A stretch of DNA of 64,000 bases from Lonicera japonica (lineage: Eukaryota > Streptophyta > Magnoliopsida > Dipsacales > Caprifoliaceae): positions 65,453,650 through 65,517,649 of the forward strand of contig CM038469.1 in assembly GCA_021464415.1 (NCBI GenBank), written 5' to 3'. Positions 58,601-64,000 of the stretch are shown in pieces (within the stretch, counting starts at the first letter, position 1; the number at the start of each line of letters is the position of its first letter). The position numbers and the translations under genes were made by a program. The notes beneath the pieces are model-generated. The model had not been told where the DNA came from, made no database searches, and worked only from the letters and a program-made list of their open reading frames with translations.

Positions 58601-61600
58601 AATAACGAGAAAAATGCGACAATTCCATGTTATAGACAAACCATGGTGTGTAGCCTGCTAGCACCTACTACAGCCACACTGGTGCACGTGTAGCAGCACT
58701 CCCACAACACTAGTACCGTTACAACAATAAACAGTAAAAAAGGAGGATAAGTGGATAACAAAATCCAAAATAAGAAAAAATAGGGAAGACATGCCTTCTT
58801 ATGGCAGACCAGCAAAGGAACACAACATAAAGCCCCATAAACCCTGGAGTCAATAAGCCAGCATTCACCTGTTTCATTGCAAATATATATAAATATATAT
58901 ATATGTATATGTGAATATGAGATTGTCTAAACTCATGAATTGACTGAAACGGACGGGGAGGATTGAAACTTACTTTAGGGTGGAGAGAGACACTGGTCAT
59001 GAGCTGGAGGAGAACTAAGGTCCAAGTGATGAAGAAAATGTTAAGAAGGCAAGTTGTCTCTGGGGTATACCAAATGTACATCAAAATGATCCCCAGTATG
59101 CATACAACATACGCTATAGTTGCAAGTAACATCACATGGATGTGGCTGCAGCACAAAATCTTCCATTAAATTAGAAATGGTTTCCCATGAAAATTATATT
59201 TTTCTTGTGTTTCCTAAAGATTCAGGGTGCGCCTGATTGTATTTCTTTTACATGGAAAATGACCACGATCCATTGTATTCCTTAGCCATGTTCAATTGCC
59301 TATGCTTTCTGTGTAGAATCAATTGCCAAGGAACCACTTGTTTGGCCTAAATTTTCCTTTTTCCATGGAGTCCGAAGACAAACTCATCCCAGCCTATGTT
59401 TATGTTTTCTATAGATTTTTTTTTGTGAATAAACAGCTCCAAGGAATCTAATTATGTTCCCATGTAAGCCAATCAAATGCACCCTCAGAGAATTTCCAAG
59501 GTATTGATTGCCACTTGGAAAATACAATGAAAACTAATGGGAGAGAGAAAAAAAAAATTAGGTACACTTACCACCTATCGGCATATTTGTCGGATTGGCA
59601 ACAATCGTTCAGCCATGTGATGAAACTGATTATACTTACTAACTGAATAAGTAGAAAGACCCTGCAAAAAAAAAAAAGATTGTGAAAAAGATAAGTTCAC
59701 CAAAAACTGCAAGCAATTTCACTAACCCAAGTACCCAACTAAGATGCCAAGCTTACTTTTCATCTTCTACAATGACAAACTCTAAGGGTGTATTTGATTG
59801 CACTTTGCTCCCATGGAAAATGCTCAGAATTTCATATTTTCCATCTCTGGTGGTGTTTGTTTGTGCAATGGAATCAATTTCCATGGTGCATGTTGGTTTT
59901 AGCTTAATTTTTGGTTTTTTCATGTAATCCACAAGCCACATCCACCTAAGTTTTTGTTTCCCGTGTAAAACAATTCAAAGGAATTTGATTATTTTCCATG
60001 TAAACCAACCAAACGCACCCTAAATCTGTCATCCATGATGCGAAGATCAAAACAGTAAAATAAGTGATTCATACCCGGCACCAAAATGCGCAATCTCCCC
60101 TGCCAAGGAAAAAGTTCATGAGAGGGGTTTATAATTTGGAGCAAGGAACAACTCTATAAAGTACTTGTACCGTATCGGACTCCTCTAGAGTGATGAGAGA
60201 GTTGAAGAAATCTGGACCGTTAGTTTAAAATTAGATGGTTCAAACTTTGAGTGATAGTTTCCCTCTGAATGAATTTTCATCAGAGCAAACACGATCTGTC
60301 AAAATTTGACCCATCCAAGTTTATACTAACTGTCTGGATTTACTACTCTACTCACATTCACAGTGAGTGAAACACTCTAAAGGAGCTGGATCCGTAATGT
60401 AATGCTTATAAACAGATAAAGTAGCTGGGCATAATTTAAAATCTCACCATAAATCTGTATAACAGCCGATGGAATGAAAAAAGGCACCACCGTTAGGGCA
60501 ATCATAAGGAGAATCTTGGCAGGCCACCATCCAGAATGCCATAATTCTCTTGGTTCATGCAATTTTGAGGTACCGGCGGTAGAAAGAAACATAGCGAAAT
60601 AGAATGTCTAAAATATGTTGTTAAGGTTAACTCCAAACTGGCTAAAGACTTACCCAAGCAAAATACAAAAAACTGGTACGTGAACTTCCAACATTTATTT
60701 GTTTCTCAAAAAAAAAAAAAAAAAACCCTTCCAACTTCTTGACAACTTTGGGGTGTCTTAAGAAAAAATTTGGAAAATGATGAAACACAACTAATTTTTA
60801 TGAGAAGTTGGAAAAAGAGACCAAGTGATTTTGGTGAGATGTTCTATTACTCTTTATTTTTTTTTCCATGCGGGTAAGAAAAAAGATGGAGAATGTCACA
60901 CAAAATCACTGCCTCTTTTTCCAAATTCTTAAAAAACTGTCCTTTTTTTTTCATCATTATACGTACTTTTATCAAATGGACCTGCATAAGTTTGTTTTTA
61001 TCGAATACTTGAGGTTTTCTTCTAAACTCAAATAGTTAACTAAACGAAATCTACTTCAACTAATATTTTCAAAACAAAAATATGGTTTTTTTTTTCAGTG
61101 CAAAAGTATGTCAGAAAAAAGATAAATACTTTTCTTTATATGGCAAAAGGATACAAAACAGCCCATGCTCACTCTTAGAACTCCTTCGGCTCCCAAACAG
61201 TCCTTGCCGCCATGGCAACCTTTCAGTCCTGTATATCACATGAAATTACAGTCATGTAGCCTCTGTCCCAAACTGATAAAAAAACACTAATTTCAACCTA
61301 ATCATTAATCATGGATACAACTTATTTTATACTACGAGATTTGAAATGTTGATTATGTCACAAAAAGGAAAATGTGACTGTCGATTTGAGACGTCCTGTA
61401 AAGGAAACTGAGACTATCAATCTGATAAGATAGTAAATTCATGGCGAGTTCATTTAGACAATAGCTTCTTTTTTTCTTCATTTGGAAGGTGAATTGCAGC
61501 TTTTAGTAGCCAATTTTGGTGAAATCAAACAGCAGTGGCAAAAATATATCTCCAATAGAACTTACACAATTAGTGAAAACTCATTGATTTCGTGCTTATA

Positions 61601-62424
61601 GTCGGAAGGACGGCTAGCAAGACACCCACTAAACCTTAGTGGGGGTGGTCTGAATTTGGAACTCGGGGGCAAAAGCAATCTCCACTAGTGAGTACTTCTT
61701 TTAGTGAGCATTATTTGGCCTTAATTTTAGTGGAGAGTCTAATAATGGATACTAGTGGTTTTACAGTGCACCATCCATTCATTGAGAGACGCACATTCGA
61801 TGGTCCGTTGGACACTAATTCACATGGCACATTTTTCAGATATGACAACACATCCTTCAGCAAGAATTACGTAAGAGAGGTAATGTCTTGAAAATTTGGA
61901 AATCAATTTTTGACCAAAATCTCGAAGACTTTTTCCTTCAAAATCTCAATGACTTGGCAAGTCAATTCACTGAGTACCTTGTCCACATGCTTAGTAGCTC
62001 CTAAAAGTTGTAACCCACATAAATTTGGGAGAGAGAAAGTGATGAGCGGTTGGGAGACATTTGATTCTGAATTTTACTTTTGGAACTTTTTGGGTACTAC
62101 GCAGCATTGCTCAATGTATCAAATTTTATGACAATAAACAACTATATTCTTATAAATATGGATTATAGGAATTGAACTGAGGAAGTAAATTAATTAAGAA
62201 GTGAAAATCTTACTCTCCATTTCTCTCAAGATAGTATGGCCATAGTCTCTAACAGCCCAAGCAAGCATATTTGTAATGAGAAACAACAAGCCGTAAACGT
62301 ATCGAGCCATCCAAGGGTTGGACCCATGTCGGAATTGGCTCCACCACGGTCCATCCATGAGCTTGGCATACCGGTCATTGGTGCTGTTCGTCATAGCAGT
62401 AGTGCCTCCTTCCATCTCAACCAT
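55624..62424 (-). CDS. SERINC/TMS1 family membrane protein
   Basis: Twelve exons on minus: 62424-62214, 61228-61155, 60607-60448, 60099-60075, 59661-59572, 59145-58974, 58868-58795, 58302-58236, 57354-57283, 57187-57054, 56224-56151, 55691-55624; frame kept throughout, 406 aa, the normal family size. Signature blocks: NPWMARYVYGLLFLI with the first membrane span at about 42-58, LKGCHGGKDCLGAEGVLRVS, FLSTAGTSKLHEPRELWHSG, WLNDCCQSDKYADRCHIHVM, VNAGLLTPGFMGLYVVFLCW, SEPPEGRC, YGYGFFHFVFATGAMYFAML and the end VAPIIWKHRQ. About ten membrane spans are expected. SERINCs are integral membrane proteins linked in other organisms to serine incorporation into phospholipids and to lipid scrambling; the role in plants is little known. 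Odd points: a 25-nt exon and a GC donor after 58795. Confidence 0.96.
57479..57900. mobile_element. Tourist-like MITE, GGGTG family, with nested MITE (SERINC intron)
   Basis: Ends GGGTGTGTTTGATTG and the complement of GGGTCTGTTTGATAAT; TAA on both sides (57476-57478, 57901-57903). 422 bp, of which 207 bp is an inserted Stowaway-like element. Confidence 0.75.
57669..57875. mobile_element. Stowaway-like MITE nested in a Tourist-like MITE
   Basis: 207 bp; ends CGTCCTCTGTCCCAAATTAA and the complement of CTCTCTTTGTGGGCTAATTA; TA on both sides (57667-57668, 57876-57877). It interrupts the GGGTG-family element and is therefore the younger insertion. Confidence 0.75.
59225..59484. mobile_element. 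GGGTG-family MITE (SERINC intron)
   Basis: 260 bp; ends GGGTGCGCCTGATTG and the complement of GGGTGCATTTGATTGG; TCA on both sides (59222-59224, 59485-59487). TCA rather than TWA, but identical on both flanks. Confidence 0.75.
59786..60020. mobile_element. GGGTG-family MITE (SERINC intron)
   Basis: 235 bp; ends GGGTGTATTTGATTGC and the complement of GGGTGCGTTTGGTTGG; TAA on both sides (59783-59785, 60021-60023). It ends 54 bp before the 25-nt exon boundary. Confidence 0.8.
61257..61420. mobile_element. Decayed Stowaway-like MITE (first SERINC intron)
   Basis: Left end CCTCTGTCCCAAACTGAT after TAG, internal TTGATTATGTCACAAAAAGG and CGATTTGAGACGTCCTG as in other copies. The right end is degraded. 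Confidence 0.4.
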
Positions 62425-62605
62425 TCAGAGAGATGTTGAATCAATGAATTAAGGGTGTAGCATAATAGATCGAGCTAGTGGTAGTGGGCTTTCATTTCAT
62501 TTCGTTTCCTTTCCTTTACTTTCCACTAGCTTTTCTCTGTAGCTGCGGGCACTGTACTGTGTATGGGTTTGATATGTGTTAGTGAAGACATACAATACAA
62601 TACAA

Positions 62606-62612
62606 TATATAT
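62606..62612 (-). promoter_or_regulatory. Candidate TATA box of the SERINC gene
   Basis: TATATAT on minus, about 182 bp upstream of the ATG, next to a TACAA pentamer run. The implied leader is GA-rich on the coding strand (about 62485-62530). AT-rich context limits confidence. Confidence 0.3.
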
Positions 62613-62639
62613 GATCTTTAAGATTTTTAGCAAAGAGAG

Positions 62640-63164
62640 ATTCTGTTACACGAAGAATCAGAAAGATATAACAAAAAAATCATTTCAAACTCTAAAATGG
62701 ATAAAATCTTAACCGGAATTTAAGCAACTATTTCCAACTTTTTTTTTTCCAATACAAACCATGCATTTATATTTTACAGTTAATTAAATAATAAATCAGG
62801 TCAATTCTGGGAACACCCTTTCCACTATGAGGTCAAACAACGGATGTATTTGTGTATTACTTGTATGAGAAAAATTGAATAGAAACATGGAAATAAAATA
62901 TTGCCTACAATTGTACAACTCCACATTCGTTAACCTTCTCTTCTTGTTAGAATTGGCTCCTTTCCATTATTTATTTCTCCCCGCCCTTTATTCCAAGAGA
63001 TAAACGAATGAATTTTTTCATAAAATTTGATAGAAACAATTTTTATAATGAATATATTATTTTCACAAAATTTCAACAAAAAACTCAAATCAGTAGTAAG
63101 TGTAATAAAATTTTGATATATGTATATATTCATTATCCCCGTTGAAAATTTAGATGTCATTTCA
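62640..63164. other. Intergenic spacer upstream of SERINC
   Basis: No gene seen; it carries a block (ATTTTTTCATAAAATTTGAT...) related to the duplicated segment that follows. Confidence 0.4.
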
Positions 63165-63462
63165 CTCACTTCTAAATTTAATCTTTTGATAAAAATTTGT
63201 GGAGGTGAGATTATCTCCACAAAATTTTATGAAAAAATTCACCCATTTAAGCCCCGAAATAAAGGATATTGGGGGAAATTGGAGAAAATGACTAATGGGG
63301 AAGAGTTTCATTATGGTTAATGTTAATCCACTAAAATAACATGGATCCAAACAATTGTTTATTTGTTTTCAAACAGTTTGGGTAATGGATTAACTCGTGG
63401 GACCTGAACTCATGATGTATATAAGTCATGAGGTACTTATGATAGCTTAAACTTGCAAATTG
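63165..63462. repeat. Direct repeat, left copy
   Basis: About 300 bp starting CACTTCTAAATTTAATC and containing CACCCATTTAAGCCCCGAAA and CGTGGGACCTGAACTCATG. It is nearly the same as 63705-64000, offset by 540 bp. Confidence 0.85.
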
Positions 63463-63704
63463 ATCGCATGTTTTAAAAATACAACAATCTCATCATAAAT
63501 CAGTAATTAAAAATGAAATTTGTGTATTATTATGAGATTTAATACATTTATCATTTCTCAAAAAGCAAACTGAACTTTTACAAGAGAAAAATATTAGAAA
63601 TCACCAATATAACGATAATGTGTCATAACAGGTAGATTGATGACAGTTGGATTATGAAGTCAAATATCAAAATTATGTTCAGGTTACGTCAATGCTCTTT
63701 TTCA

Positions 63705-64000
63705 CCCACTTCTAAATTTAATCTTTTGATAAAATTTTGTAAAGGTGAGATCATCTCCACAAAATTTCATGAAAAAATTCACCCATTTGAGCCCCGAAAT
63801 AAAGGATATTGGGGGAAATCGGAGAAAAGGAGTAATGGGGAAGAGTTCCATTATGGTTAATGTTAATCCACTAAAATAACATGGATCCAAACAATAGTTT
63901 ATTTGTTTTCAAACGGTTTGGGTAATGGATTAACTCGTGGGACTTGAACTCATGATTTAAAAGTCATGAGGTACTTATGATAGCTCAAAGTTGCAAATTA
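63705..64000. repeat. Direct repeat, right copy (reaches the window edge)
   Basis: Same unit as 63165-63462 with scattered substitutions and a small deletion near 63957. It probably continues past the window, so a longer tandem array is possible. Confidence 0.85.

Noticed and set aside
63380..63420. tRNA gene (GGACCTGAACTC resembles a B box)
   Set aside because: No acceptor stem, A box or cloverleaf; the same string recurs in the second direct-repeat copy.

Overview
This window is AT-rich nuclear chromosomal DNA from a flowering plant, almost certainly a eudicot. The genes have many short exons with GT-AG introns, all families are plant-typical, and the spacer is filled with plant transposon types (RTE LINE, L1 LINE, tRNA-derived SINE, hAT, MULE, CACTA, Tourist- and Stowaway-like MITEs, Helitrons, copia-type LTRs). 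I cannot name the genus or species from the sequence alone.

Four host genes can be supported. (1) 7367-7849, minus: a single-exon DUF538 secreted protein. (2) 24007-25386, plus: a three-exon heavy-metal-associated (HMA) domain protein of the NaKR/copper-chaperone-like group, 137 aa. (3) 41850-52160, plus: a 13-coding-exon ArfGAP of the AGFG/AGD14 type, 690 aa, with an intron in its 5' UTR. (4) 55624-62424, minus: a 12-exon SERINC/TMS1 membrane protein, 406 aa, with a 25-nt microexon and one GC-AG intron. All exon joins in (2)-(4) were worked out by hand from splice sites and keep the reading frame throughout. Genes (3) and (4) converge tail to tail across a spacer of about 3.5 kb.

The rest is mobile DNA and low-complexity spacer. 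1-7.3 kb: an L1 LINE 3' end, a SINE and a small Helitron. 8.3-9.6 kb: a probable solo LTR. 9.95-11.29 kb: a Pack-MULE with long terminal inverted repeats and a perfect 9-bp target duplication, carrying a broken piece of a UBP3/UBP4-type ubiquitin protease plus a second acidic gene-like piece. 12.6-23 kb: a Tourist-like MITE, a small hAT element and AT-rich spacer with a Helitron-like 3' end. 25.4-31.3 kb: a Stowaway-like MITE in the 3' region of the HMA gene, a second SINE of the same family, a hAT element with a transposase relic and perfect 8-bp duplication, another MITE, and a 5'-truncated RTE LINE with a 15-bp duplication. 32.8-40.3 kb: a TIR element with subterminal repeats, a gag-pol-less LTR retroelement, and overlapping Helitron-like ends. 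The introns of genes (3) and (4) hold at least nine further MITE or CACTA insertions without disturbing the coding exons.

I found no undescribed system. The most noteworthy items are the Pack-MULE with captured ubiquitin-protease sequence, the two same-tail SINEs with different heads, the intron-loving MITE family, and the non-canonical splice features of the SERINC gene. There is no rRNA, tRNA gene, CRISPR array or prokaryotic operon here.
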